Source: Heterostelium multicystogenum
Taxonomy: Eukaryota; Evosea; Eumycetozoa; Acytosteliales; Acytosteliaceae
NCBI GenBank assembly: GCA_003667245.1
Contig: RCNN01000011.1
Span: forward strand, 62,001 to 126,000
Direction: 5' to 3'
DNA: 64,000 bases
Positions 10,480 through 23,311 of this stretch are shown here, piece by piece; position 1 is the first letter of the stretch, and every line of letters begins with the position of its first letter. Both the position numbers and the translations under genes were made by a program. The notes beneath the pieces were generated by a model that had not been told where the DNA came from, did not search any database, and worked only from the letters and a program-made list of their open reading frames with translations.

Positions 10480-12192
10480 CTCTGCTCACACTCTATTTCT
10501 ACTACTATATATAATAATAAATAAATAACAATAAGAATAATTATAAATCTACTTATTTATTTATTTTTAAAATATAAAAAAGCGTGTGCATTAATATATA
10601 TAAATATTTTTTAATTTAAAAAAATGACCAAGTTCTGTTTTGTTTTTGGGGGGATTCAATAAAATTATTAGTTTGAAAGTTCCACGTTGCATTTTATCAG
10701 ATCCCAAAAACAAACAAAACCACAACAACTACAAAAAAATAATACAATTCTCAAAAGTGTAAGATATTCATTCATTGTTATACAAATATAATGAGTTGAT
10801 TTTAGAAATTGAAAATGATATATTTAATGGTTCATTTTATCTATAATTTTAATATAAAATACAATAAGAAACCATCGTTAAAATAATCTCATAAACTCTT
10901 TAAAAAAACAAAAGAGAATTATTCCAATTTGAAATTAATGATTTAATAGAGAAATATAGTATTATTAAAATATAAAAAAAATCAAAAATATTAACTATTA
11001 TTAATTTAACATCTAGAACCATAGTACTAAACTGTGGGAATTGGTCTAAAGATCACTTTTTAGAAGTCTAATATAATCAGTTGCTAGTTTTATCGAACAG
11101 TCATGTCATTGGTATCGATTTGATTATTTGATAAATGACGATACAACATCTTTGTTATTAAAGAATTTTGTGTAAGTTCATTAGGATGATATTGGAATAG
11201 GCAAAAAAGAAATTTATGTGAATGAAAAATTAATTATAGTAAGAAGTTTACTAAAAACCATTAGAGATTCTACATTGATATATTTCTATTATATCTATAC
11301 TTATTTTACATGGATTGTTTCTACACATCAACAACAAAGTCTCTAATTAACAAAATCTTGTTGCCTAACTGAAAGTTTTTTGCAAAACAAAATTTGATTC
11401 TAAAAAACCTAATTTGATCAATCAAAATTTTTGTAAAAATTGGTGAATCCAAGGATTTTGTCAAAGACGTTGGTCCAAAAAGTGGGGCATACTCTTTTTG
11501 GTCTAGTGATTGATTGATTTACACTTTTACCACAGTTTGTGATTTTACACCATCAGATTTCTCAAAAAAAAACCAACAATATTTTGCAAGTTTCAAACAA
11601 CCACATTGGTGGTAAGCCCTTACCAATCACTAACCAAAAATAAATATAACAACAATATGGAACACTTCGCAATTTGCAATCTTATTTGAAATTTTTCCAC
11701 ACTGATCGAAAAAAAAGAATCAGCTTTACCTTTTGATCATTTTTTCGGTTACACATTAATTAGATTGAAGAACAAGGCACATAATATTAATGGGTTATAC
11801 TAGACTCCTCTATATTAGCATCTATATATTTGGGTTTCAGAATTTAAAAGTATTTTTAAGAATTAATCTTAGGTTGTTGTTGGTCCAAAGACCTAAATCA
11901 AAGAATGACCACATAGTCAAATTGAATTCTTTAAATCTCCATATTTTATTTTATCCAATCAGATAATTGTTATCTATTTTGGTACCACATCCTCCAAATT
12001 GAAATTTGTAAAACTATAAATAGTCTCTACAATTCTCAATCATTCTGTATCACCTTTCAATTGTACCAATACATATTATAAATATATCTATTATATATTT
12101 ATAATCCATCTTATAATACAACATTGCTTTTATATTTATTTTGTAATATTACTACTACCAATAAATAAAAATATTTCTTAATTTATTAAAAT
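10480..12192. other. Intergenic region between divergent genes
   Basis: 1.7 kb of AT-rich DNA upstream of both syntaxin 16 (-) and the M66 peptidase (+). A hairpin at 11475-11501 is the only distinct structure I find. No coding frame is convincing. Confidence 0.6.
11475..11501. other. Inverted repeat
   Basis: CCAAAAAG and CTTTTTGG form a perfect 8-bp stem around an 11-base GC-containing loop. It lies in the middle of the intergenic region, about 700 bases from the nearest start codon. Confidence 0.35.
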
Positions 12193-14756
12193 ATGGTTGA
12201 TAAAAAAATTATTATTACTATTGTTGTAGTTGCTGTAATTGTTTCTTGTGCTGTTGTCATTCCAACAGTTCTTGTTCTTAGAAATAGAAATGACACAATA
12301 AATTTAACACCTGATGAAAATAACAATTCCAATTCTACTTCATCTGATAGTTCTACTTCTATTTCCACCCCCACCCCATATCCACCTCCCACACCGTCTC
12401 CCACACCGTCTCCAACTCCAAATCCCAATCCCAATATAACTACTAGTTCGACCACAGGTTCATTAAATATTACCACAGGTAGTCATATTGTAAACCAAAA
12501 CTTCATCTACTGCCATCCCAATTCCCCCAACTACTGGAACAACTTCTTCAACATCCACCACTGGGGGTAGTAGCCCAACTACAACCACTGGAGCCACTTC
12601 AAACATCCACATCTTCCTCAACAACTTCTACAACTTCATCACCATCGACAACTTCTACAACTACATCACCATCGACAACTTCGACAACTTCAACAACTTC
12701 CTCAACTTCAACAACTTCAACAACTTCCTCAACTTCTACAACTTCATCAACATCGACAACTTCAACAACCTCTACAACTGGACATATTAATCCAACGACT
12801 ACCTCAACAACTTCAACAACTTCAACAACTTCAACAACTGGATCTAGTACAACTGGATCTATTACCACAACTACTACCACCGGAAATAGTAATCCAACGA
12901 CTTCATCAACAACTGGAACTCCACCACCAACTAATACATTGGTAGATATTAAAGTAAATTCAATTTTGTTTGCCCAAACACATGTTATTCCATCCCAAGG
13001 AAAAATATGGAACCTCCCAAATCTTTCAAACATCTCTCCACTTGGTAGGAAAGAGAGATACTTTGATCCTTGTTCAATATAGCTCCGTCCCCAGTAGTTC
13101 ACCAATAATTGAAATTTACATTCCCAATTCTGGATCTTTGGCTAAGGCTACCTCAAATCGTTTTAAATACCCCTGATAAGCTCCCACCAACAAGTGATAA
13201 TTTCCCTAGCGGTCCTTACCTTTCAAATACATACTCTGTTACTATTCCTGCACAATATATTGTCCCAGGTATGTTGATTCTAGCAAGCAAAGATAACTCT
13301 GGAGCCACATATCCCAACGTAGGAATGGATGTCAACATGAGAGTTTATTCCTTGCCAATGTATTTCTTTGGAGCAAATCCTTCAAATACTGTTTCGCTGG
13401 GAACTGTTGCCGTACCAACACCTGCTCAACAAAAAAATGTTTTCCAGCAATGGCCTGTATCAAATTTGGAATTCTACAACCATCCAATGGGCAGCACAAA
13501 CTGGCCATTTGTAGCAATATATCCAACCGGATCCCAGCACGCCAAGAGAGTCTACAATACTGACCAATTCTATGGAATGTTTGACTTGATGGGATTCCTA
13601 GTTACCTTTTTACAAGATCTAAGAATAGCATTTGGTGAAACTAAAGTAACTATTATTATTGAAAAGCTTCATACTTATACATTAACTAACCTATTCTCTA
13701 GACCAATAATTTATTATATGTACCAATGATGACATTAAATTCAAAAAGGACAATGGGTCTCTCCAGGTGGAGGACTTGGTGGTAACTTTGTAGGCACTGG
13801 TGATTACGATTACAGTGGAGGAGTTTATATCCATGAAATGGGACATGCTTGGGGATTAATGCACTCAGGAGAAGCTTATAATCAAGGAAAGTACCCATAT
13901 GTTGGAGGTAGCGTAGGATCATCTACCTATGGATGGAGATCTGACTCCAACAAATTCGTCTCTACTTATTTACCTCCAAGCGACTCTAGCTTTGCTTGGT
14001 GTAAATACAGTTCCAATTTCCAACAACTAAACGGAATGTGCTTAAAACAAGATATCATGCAATCTGGAAATATGTATCCTGATTTCGATATGTCAGTTAT
14101 GCAACAAACTGCAGAAGGTACAACTACAACCGATAATCAGAATAATCATCAATACAATGGTGGAGTTATGATTTACGTCGAAGAGAGTAACAGCTACATT
14201 AGATGGGATACCATTGATAAGAAATACGTTCCAGTTGTCCTGAGTAACAATTCTGGAATTCAATATTTGGACGGTGGAGTTCCAAAATCGAGAAATGTCG
14301 ATGTCTACACTATAGTAATCTCTTACAACTCTGCACCATCTTCAAGCTGCCAAGATTGTACTTTTATTTACCCAATCACCAAGTCCAATGGTCACTTGAT
14401 GAGATGGATCGACCCAACTGACCCAAACCAAATCAAACTAGTTTCCACTCCAAACGGAGGAGAACTAGGATGGTTCTGCTCCATGAGTGGATGCGACTAT
14501 ACACTGCGAGTTACCTACAGAGATGGCAGCAAGTTCCACAAACTTATTCAAAAGGGTCAAAGAGATTTCAACAGCCAGTACGGAGCAGTCAATCCCAAAT
14601 ACCTCGACCCCAACAACTCAGCCAGCTTGTCAGTATTTTGTTGAGAATGTACCTGCCAACAAGGACATTTCCAAAGTAGAACTTCTATGGACCCCCTTTG
14701 GATTCAGTTCAACAACACCATCGAACCCTCAAGTTCTCGTATCACAATCCTACTAA
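12193..14756 (+). CDS. Dictomallein-type M66 metallopeptidase, membrane-anchored
   Basis: A zinc metalloendopeptidase of MEROPS family M66 (StcE/dictomallein). ATG 12193 opens a single N-terminal membrane helix (residues about 5-28), then a Pro/Thr/Ser stalk (12340-12900) suited to heavy O-glycosylation. The catalytic region follows, with zinc motif HEMGHAWGLMH at 13832-13864 and the downstream YVGGSVGSSTYGW typical of M66. An intron of 56 bases lies at 13646-13701. Frame shifts occur near 12565, 12960, 13070, 13170, 13745 and 14600; the last restores QYFVENVPANKD and the stop 14754-14756. The type II topology puts the enzyme in the lumen or outside the cell. D. discoideum has several dictomalleins, whose substrates I do not know; bacterial StcE cleaves mucin-type glycoproteins. 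Confidence 0.82.
12600..12850 (+). repeat. Thr/Ser-coding low-complexity tract
   Basis: Imperfect repeats of ACAACTTC-type units encode runs of TTS and TTSS in the stalk of the M66 peptidase. The antisense strand shows a long Val/Glu open frame that is only a by-product of this repeat. Confidence 0.8.
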
Positions 14757-17686
14757 ATTCCACCGAAAGATAATAATAATAACTATATTTAATAAACGAC
14801 CACCGACCATTGTAAATTGTTAAAAACACCAATACTTATTATTCTCAAACTTTTAATTTTATTATAACATCGATGGAAGAATTAGAGGACACAAGTCCTA
14901 AAAAACCAATCAAAAAAGCGCCAAATGATAATTTTAAATTTGAATTTTTAAAAAAATTAGCCGGTAAATGAACACTTTTTCAAAAACTCATTTTGCAATT
15001 TTATATTGAAAAGAGTAATAACACCCAATTTATTATACGTGAACATAAAAGTCAAGATATAACTACCAACAAAAACATCAACATCAACAACACACTACCC
15101 AATTTAAAAAATAAACCAAACTAACAACTAATTTAATCTTTCAATCAATCAGCTCAGTCATTGAACACACACCGTTGTTGTATCTTTGATATTGGCTAAA
15201 ACATCTCTTCTCTCTACTTTATTTATTTAAATAGAATCAATAGAAGAATACAATAGAATAATTATTATTCATCACTCACTCACTTTACCTCAATCAACAA
15301 TCAATCTTCCTAACTTTTATTTATAAAGTAGTAATAGTTATATTTAAAAGTTCTTCAATCAAATCAAATAAAATCTAAATCAAATCAAATTTAAATGTTA
15401 TTAAACTATCAATATTATTATCAGCTTAGCCTCGTCAACTTCATAATAGTACCAACATCAGCATTCAGCATCCAAGATTCAATAGCATTGTTTTTTTGGA
15501 ATTGAAACTAACCACATTAGAAAACCACAAAATTAATATTAGACATTATTTCAGTTATAACAACTTCCAAATCAAAATAAGTTCAACTAAATCAATCAAT
15601 CAGTCCATTAATTATTAACCATTTAGATTAATCTATATTTGTAAGTGTAAATTTATATATCAACAATAATCTCTTTAATTCGGCTCTATTTATATTTAAT
15701 AGTATTCAAATTTGGCACTCAAAATAGAGAAATATTTATCTAATTGATTGTTCACTTTGGTTAATTGATTGAATTGTGATGTGTTACCAATTTTACTTTA
15801 TATATCTTTTTTATTGTTATTCGTCTACATTTAGTAGTATGAAACTAAACAGCTTTACTCTTTTTTTTGTACTTATATGTTTTCGTTATCTACATTTCAT
15901 TTGGCATCTTACAAACTTAAATACTTCCTTAATTAGCGCCTCTAACAATAACAATGTCAATTATGGTATCTATCTTTTATGCTGGCTCTTGACCTCCACT
16001 ACAGCTACAACTGCTATCGATCAATATCAATTGAGAGTGCTATAAAAATAAATCAGAATCTTTTACACATCTCATTTCATACATAAAGAACTACACTCAT
16101 CACCTGATTGAATGTATGAATTGAGCTGATAATGAAAGAGAACACACATTTATAAATAATAGTTTGGATTGACAGATAAAAAGAGATTGAATTCAATTCA
16201 TCTTAGCAAGTTGTATCCAATAACAATCAATGGCATGTTGTTATGACAGAACAAAACCACCACTACCACTACCACTTCCAACACCACAGTAGAGTGATCA
16301 TAATATCTTTATCATACCACCTCTACCAATAACGCTATTTAGCAATAACAATAAATGAACAAGCTGATTGTTTCTTTTTTGATGTATTTTCAAACCATCA
16401 CCTACCCACACTCACCCTACTTTTTCGCTTTCCCAAAAACAAGCAAAAATCATAAACACCAATCACTTTAAAACTGTGGGGAGGACACTTATTTTTCCAC
16501 GAGTTAACAACAACAAACTGTTTGGAAACATCCATATATCTATCTAATTGATAATTTTAAAGAAATATATTAATTGTGTGTAATCATTATTATATATATC
16601 TTATTTTTAAACTATATCATCATCCTTCCTCATGATGGATACCTACCATCATTATCATTATCATCATATTCCATTCTGTTCAACAACAACTTTCATTCAT
16701 AAGATGAAACATATAAATTGAGTATAGTATAGATATTTAAAGAATAGAATAATAAAATGTAGTTGAGTGTGTTTGTGTGTCATCAATGTTTGAGTTCAGA
16801 ATGTAATGACTCCTCTGCTATATGCATAGTATTATCAGATCAATCAAATCAATTTAATCAATATATCCAAGCATAACTACTAATTAATTTGAAATATTTC
16901 AATTCTATTTTTTACTAAAGTTTCGTTTGATTAGTATTTATTACTTTACTTTTATCAACAAAACAAAACAAAAGAAATTAATAATATTAATAATAATAAT
17001 AGTAATAATAATAATTAATAACAAAATAAGGATTTTTACATTAATGAGCTCAATTTAGTAGATCATTGTAATTTATCCACCATCAAACCAAACTAAAACC
17101 AAAATCATATCCACCATAATAATATATATTATTTATTTTCAGAATTAAAAATAATTATTACAGTTAGCTTGGTAATCATTACAAATAAAACAAATTAGTA
17201 TTTTAGTTGTAGTGCAGTAACAGTATTATTGTTATTTATTGTTGGTGGTGTGTCAGACAATCGTCTGTTAATTCTTTTTTGATCAAATTAAAATATTTTT
17301 CCGATTGCTATAATATAATCCAATATCTTTATCATATATAATAATAGATAGATATAGTAATCATACTATACCAGAGAAAATCTGTCCATCTAATACTATT
17401 AATTTTATCATCATACCATATTACTATTTCATCCAATTATACATTTTATGCTTTATGTTTTGTTTTTTAACAAATCTATTAGTTTACTTTTACTATTTTC
17501 CAAATATTAATAAATAATTAATTTAAACTAACATAATATAATATTATATTTCCAAAATTGATTTACTAACTTAAATAATAATTCTTTTGTACTTTAATAT
17601 AAAATATTTATTTATTTATTTAATTTATTGTATTGTATTTATTTATTGAAAAATGATTTGAAATTGAAGATATAAAATCATTAGAA
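14757..17686. other. Gene desert of 2.9 kb
   Basis: AT-rich DNA with many small A/T and CA repeats. Apart from the 32-codon frame at 14873-14971, I see no protein-like frame, tRNA or known repeat. It probably contains the long upstream region of the PH-domain gene. Confidence 0.55.
14873..14971 (+). CDS. Small open frame or orphan first exon
   Basis: ATG 14873 opens a 32-codon frame with charged, protein-like composition (EELEDTSPKKPIKK, then NFKFEFLKKLAG) ending at TGA. A good splice donor, GGTAAATG, overlaps its end, so it may instead be the first coding exon of a gene. No matching second exon is apparent in the next 2.7 kb, unless it joins the PH-domain gene by an unusually long intron. 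Family unknown. Confidence 0.3.
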   Translation: MEELEDTSPKKPIKKAPNDNFKFEFLKKLAGK

Positions 17687-20070
17687 ATGAATAGGGATCC
17701 ACAACCACAACAACTGCAGCATCAGCAGCAGCATTCACAACAACAGTCATATATTAATAATCCAGCCTCTCGCGAGAAACTCAAAAAACGTAAAAATTTG
17801 GAAAAGGAATCTTCAAGTAGCAGCCCACTCGCCCGACTAAGATCGGCCACCCTCCAGCGAACCTCCACTTCTAAACTGCAGTTTGTTGTTGATCTTGGAT
17901 CGTCTCTTACCAAGTCGCCAAGCAAATCAACCACAAATGCTCTGGCACTCCCACTCCACGGTGGCCTCCCACAACGGCACTGGTGCTCTTTCCTCACCTT
18001 CGTTCCTCAGCAACTCCATCCAGTCGCCAACCAAGAAGAGCAAGCACCACAACAACCAAAAGCACAACACCCTCCACAGAAAGAGTGTTAGAATTTCACA
18101 GCAACTAAAGCTAGATGAGGTAACTAAGATCTATGCTCCACTCTCTGGATCTGAGTATTTGTCATCCTCAAGAGAATGTCCACTCTCACCATCGATCCTC
18201 CGCCAACAAATCAGCAATAGCACAAAGGATAACAAGGAGAACAGCTATAGTAGCAACTACTCAACTACAACTACCACCACAAGCAAACAGCAGCAGCAAC
18301 CTATGTAATATAACACCATCGACACCAGACCACAGCAACAGCCAATCAACCTCAATCTCACCACTGATGTCGGCAGCATGCATTTCTTCACCCAAGTCAC
18401 CACTGAATTTGAATGACAACAACAAGGAAAACAATATCAACTCGCTCAACTCGCCTCCAACATCGCCAACAGCAGCAGTAAAGCAACCGATTCATCTCCA
18501 GCTCTCACCAAGCGTCAAGGGTAAAAAGTCAGGATCATCCAGCAACAACATTGCCAGCCAGCTCGAGTTGGAGTTGATCAAGAAGCAAGTTATTGAGAAT
18601 TGCGATGTTATCCTCTCGAAGATAAGCGAATATCAAAGAATTGTACTATCGCTACCAGACCTCTTCATGTTGTCACAAGACATACTCTCTACCGAATACG
18701 AGTACCTGATCAAGGATACCCACACCATCTCCAAGATTCTCTCACCACTCGACTCAACTACAGGATCCGACACCAACACTGAGGTCATCTGCTCTCCACA
18801 GCTTCAAAATCGCTCTCCACATTTGCTCTCATCAAGTCAACAGTCCAGTTCCGTATCTCAACGACACCAACTCTGACCACAGTGCCAACAGCACTAGCAG
18901 CACTGGTAGCAGTCTCACCGAAATGGACAAGATTGCACAATCCATCTCTCTCATTGCCAAGAAGTTGCTTGCTATTCAAATCGAAATGAAAAAAGACCAA
19001 CCTTACTGAGAAGAAGGCGTGCACTCTATCATTGTTTGTATCGGCAGTGAAGCATTATTTGGAGACCGGTAATATCACCGATGACATTCCCAAGATACCA
19101 ACAGAGGTTGCCCACTCACTTATCCAAAGCACTGAGCTGATCACCAAAGAATACTCGCCCGAAGAAAGCAGCGACTACATCTATAAATCAGGACCACTCA
19201 TCAAGAAGAGCACAAAAGGACCACTCGTCATTTGGAAAGAACATTACTTTGTACTATCTGTTGAGCGTTTATCCATCTACTCAAGTGAGCGTGTAAGTAT
19301 ATTGGATAAGTCCAACAACTGATTGTCATTATTGTCTTCTAACTAAACTTGTTTGTTTCTTAGAAATCAGCTACAATGAAGCCAAAGAAAGATATACTGT
19401 TGAGCAATATCGTGTCGATTTCACCGGTTACCAAGTATGAATACAAACATTGCTTTATGATCAAGATGAGAAATCCAGATGCCAAAATAGTTGTTCGCTC
19501 AAAGAGCGATAAGGAAGCTGCGATGTGGATGCTGGCCATCGATGGTTTGCCCCGTAAGAACTTTGATACCAACCAGTCTTGCATCAATTTATACATCAAG
19601 GAAACGCTTTTTGGAGTCGATTTGCTCGAATGTCGTCAACTATAGACGTTCTGTTGCTGGCGGTGTCGTCAGATCTAGTCATGGTGAGGAGTGGACCTAC
19701 CGTGCCGACGGAAACTCTCTACAACTCTGAGCATCTCGACGCCAATGTCAAGGCAAAGGATCTCAAATACATCTGGAATGGACAATTGCTTGTGCCAGCC
19801 AAAGACTCAATCAAGAATCTAGGTAGTGGCAAGTGGAATGGTGTGTGGCTCGCCTGGTACTATAACAACATGCCATTCCTCAAATATATATGGCAACACG
19901 AATCGAATGAATATCTCAACCAGAACCCCAAACTCTCTTACAAATGGGCATCAAGAGGACTCGTTTCAAAGATAGGCGTTGGTGAATGGCTTATCGAAGG
20001 AAATGTTCCAGAAACCGTTGTCATGTTCATTCAATGTTTAAGATACTGCCGATTGGGAAAGGATTTCTAA
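17687..20070 (+). CDS. PH-domain protein with long disordered N-terminus
   Basis: ATG 17687 starts a Q/S/T/N-rich region of about 350 residues, followed by a helical segment (18560-19120). A pleckstrin-homology domain begins at YKSGPLIKKSTKG with WKEHYFVLS and the expected C-terminal Trp in AAMWMLAIDGL. One 71-base intron (19293-19363) lies inside the PH domain. The C-terminal part (19640-20070) is rich in aromatic residues, with YIWNGQLLVP, GKWNGVWLAWYYN and YKWASRGLVSK. It looks like a beta-rich module with internal similarity, which I do not recognise. PH domains bind phosphoinositides or protein partners at membranes, so a signalling adaptor is likely. Frame shifts lie near 17980, 18250, 18310, 18870, 19000, 19635 and 19705. 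Confidence 0.72.
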
Positions 20071-20663
20071 GATCAGCAGAGCAGACATCATCGACACCAC
20101 ACACAACACAAAGCACCAAACCAAATGTATAAAAGTCCTCCCAACAACAACAATAAGATATCTATTTATCTAATTTATTTCACACTACAAACAACAATTG
20201 ATGAATTTAGTTATACTATCAATTTAATAGACAACTACAACTCTACCACAACTCAACTAGTCAAATAAATAATTATTGCGTTTATTAAACAAGTAATTTG
20301 TATTATTATTTAAATTTGTAAGTGCCTTTTTGAATTGAATTGATGTTATTTCCAATGCATTGGAATTGGAATATAATAATAAAATCCAATGAAATTTCCT
20401 TGGATTTAATTAGAGACAGACAATATAATTTTTACATTTTAATGATGATTAAAATTGCAAAATTTGGTTGAAACAAATTAGTAATCTATTTGGGGAAAAG
20501 TTTAGGTTGTACTGTGTACTGTTGTTTGTTGTTATTTTGTTTTGTTTTTTTTGGAAACACACCACAATATCATATCCTCAATTTATATTTAGAAGTAAAT
20601 ATAAATATTTATATATAGATAGGTAGATAGATAGCTAGACAATATAATATACTATATAGTTAA
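20071..20663. other. Intergenic region
   Basis: The 3' flank of the PH gene and promoter of the ELL-associated factor gene. It contains a perfect 16-bp palindrome at 20350-20365 and an A/T-rich leader. Confidence 0.6.
20350..20365. other. Perfect 16-bp palindrome
   Basis: TTCCAATGCATTGGAA reads the same on both strands and is followed by further TTGGAAT-like copies to about 20400. It could be a dimeric regulator site or chance. Confidence 0.3.
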
Positions 20664-22175
20664 ATGAAAGCACCCGAAGATGGAGAATATGATGTTGTAT
20701 TGGGTTCAACTTTTTCAGATTCGAATGAACAGTATCACTCGTTAGGTTGTATGTATAAAGTTAGCTTAGCCTTTAGCAGAAAGGACATTCATTTGATCGA
20801 TCAAACTTTACTGTTCAGTTACTTACAATGACCACTACTACTACTACTTGTAGTCAATTTGAAACCAACAAGCCTTGATACTTCCAAACAAGGATTCGTA
20901 AAATTGCTGAATCAAGGTCATATAAATGTACAATACCATAATATAAATGTATATATCTAAGTGTAGTGATTACACTGACTCATTTTAATGATTCACTCTA
21001 TACTTACACACACAATGATTCTATTACTAGAACCCAAACGAAATGATAAATTATGAAGGATCCAATACATCAAAGAAAAAACAGTAATCTAGAATTCATA
21101 TTGATATTTGAAAATGGCTGCTTTAGATTGGAGAGACTCTCTAGCTCATATGTTATGAAAAAGAAAAGTAGGTTTGACCAATCTCTGCAAATATCATATC
21201 TTTTACATGCTAATGTATGATGATCGCTTTCTTACGATAGGTAGTAGTAGTGCACCACCACCTAGTATGGATTCATATGCAAATGAAGTAGGATCTCCCT
21301 CTACAACAACCACAACAACCCACCTCCTCATTTTCCTCAAACTCCACATCCACCAAAAAGAAAAATGGACGGTGAAAATATATTACCGTCCAGTCAGAAC
21401 CAAAAGAAACCTAAACTAAATGAATACGACTTAAATCCATCTGAAAAAAAAACAAGCAATTCGAACATTGGTGGCAGCAGTGGAAGACCATCTTCATCAA
21501 CTAATAAAAAAGTATCCTCCGCCGCCTCTACCTCTTCATCAAGAAACAATAGCTATAGCAGCAGTAGTAGCAGTAGTGGCTTACCAACAAATAGTAAAAC
21601 TTCATCATCTTTCTATGGTAATAACAACAATGCACGTGGTGGTAAAGTTCCACCATTAAATGAGAGTATGGATGAAGATCTCGCTGATTTAGCAAAGGAA
21701 TTGGAGAACAGCAATGAATGTGTCAATGGACGAAGATGATATCGTTTTCGAAGAAGTTGTTCCCGATGAAACAACTACTACTAGCCTCTCTGATTCAACA
21801 AATGAGATGAACGATTTAATGCTTAGGGACATGGATAGTATATTAGATGAAATGCCAGTGTCACCACCTCCAGCAACTACACAACCAAAAACCAACAATC
21901 ACCATAAGTATTCCTCAGCTTCTTTTGTCAATCCACCCACTGTTATAAGCCCACCGATGGTCACCAACGTCAATCCACCTGGCTTTGTCAAGCCAACTTC
22001 AAATGTACCTCATAATCATTTTTCACAGAAACAACCTCCGCAGTCGAACCAACAATACTCACAACAACCAAAGAGTCCATCACAGTCTAGTGATACAAGT
22101 GACAGCGAGAGTGACAGCGACAGCAGTAGCTACTCATCTAGCGACAGTGAAAGCGGTAGCAGCATTGAATCATAG
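20664..22175 (+). CDS. eaf: ELL-associated factor (EAF family)
   Basis: A nuclear partner of the ELL elongation factor of RNA polymerase II. The EAF domain is spread over four exons. Exon 1 (20664-20748) has YDVVLGSTFSDSNEQYHSLG. Exon 2 (20854-20948) has NLKPTSLDTSKQGFVKL. Exon 3 (21031-21167) has LEFILIFENGCFRLERLSSS and then VMKKK. Exon 4 begins at 21241. Introns of 105, 82 and 73 bases have clean GT-AG ends. The rest is a Ser/Asn/Pro-rich transactivation-like region ending in an acidic Ser/Asp tail (DTSDSESDSDSSS), as in animal EAF1/2. Start ATG 20664 directly precedes the conserved LGxSF motif. Frame shifts fall near 21075, 21320 and 21720. The first exons are too short to show up as long open frames. 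Confidence 0.85.
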
Positions 22176-22349
22176 CATATACTGGCAACTACACCGCACA
22201 AAATAACATATATCTATATCACAGAAATCAACTAACTAAAATTCAACAACAAAAATACAAGATTACAAGCTGACAGTCTTTAAATCCATCCAAAATTATA
22301 ATACTAATAATTTGTGAATCATCTTGCATCTCACTCATTTATTGGTTTC

Positions 22350-23311
22350 TTAAACATTGAGAATATCTTGGTAATAAAAAGACTGTTTCTTTGGTGGCTT
22401 TCTATCACGATCGATAACCACAATCCATCCATTTCCATATTTGACTTTTAGTACTACAATCTCATATTTGAATGCGGATAATCTCTTGGCTCTGCATCTT
22501 ACACTACCACGACCACCTTTTTTCTCCTCTCCATATATATTGAAATTAATCTAAAAGGATTGGACTTGCTAATTAGATACAACAAAGACAACCATATATT
22601 GATATGAATATTAATAGTATAATTACCTTTACAAATTCAGACTTGTCTTCTGTAACAGCATCCTGGTTTTTGTTATCCAAACGCTTTCTATTGTCGTTCT
22701 TCTTTTTGATTCTATTAAGATTTGCTTCATCGTGGCGATCTCTGTGGAATGTCTTTGCCGAAAAGTTACCGAATGTCTCAACAATGACAGGATTCAATCT
22801 GAGCTCATCAATGGTTGCATTATACAGACTATTTTCGAATATCATATCTTTGAATACATATGCAATTGAACCTGTAAAGATCTATTAATGGAGTAGCTTG
22901 TTGGTGAGCACTTGTTCAAACTATAACCAATCGCTACCCAACTTACAATCATTACTAATATTGTAATGACGATATGATGTGGACCTAATCTTGGCCTTTT
23001 AGTTTTGATCATTTCCAAGTCTTCTTCTCGCTTTTTCAGACTCTGCTTTGATAGCTGTTGTGCGTAGCATATGTTCTCCTTATTCCAACAATTTCAATTG
23101 GTATGACTGCAGTACTGCCGCTTCTATTGCTGTTGAAGATAGATCCATAGTTATATGATTTTATTTGAATCGATCTATTTTGCTGATTACTACCTAATGA
23201 TGTTGATGCTGATCTTCTTAGAAGTGAACTGAATATTGGTGTCGATGCTGCAGATGCAACAATATTGACATGTCGGAGATGTACACCTGATAAACTTCTA
23301 GTGAAATTCAT
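22350..23311 (-). CDS. timm21: Tim21-like mitochondrial inner-membrane protein
   Basis: Probable subunit of the TIM23 presequence translocase. The start MNFTRSLSGVHLRHVNIV (ATG at 23311) is Arg/Ser/hydroxyl-rich and lacks acidic residues for about 60 positions, as expected for a matrix-targeting sequence. After a basic stretch, a membrane segment reads HHIVITILVMI and continues in exon 2 as GSIAYVF. The intermembrane-space domain has LYNATIDELRLNPVIVETFG, a charged insert, then NFNIYGEEKKGGRGSV and NGWIVVIDRDR, matching the Tim21 core (K-F-x-I-x-G ... I-V-I-x-D-x-R). Introns are 22872-22946 and 22551-22626. Frame shifts lie near 23045 and at the first splice junction. Coa1-type proteins share a similar core and are the main alternative. 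Confidence 0.75.

Noticed and set aside
12599..13105. Long Val/Glu-rich minus-strand open frame
   Set aside because: It is the antisense of the Thr/Ser repeat in the M66 peptidase stalk and has no independent evidence.
15776..16045. 89-codon open frame
   Set aside because: Composition is that of AT-rich intergenic DNA (Phe, Tyr, Leu, Asn) with no motif or splice context.
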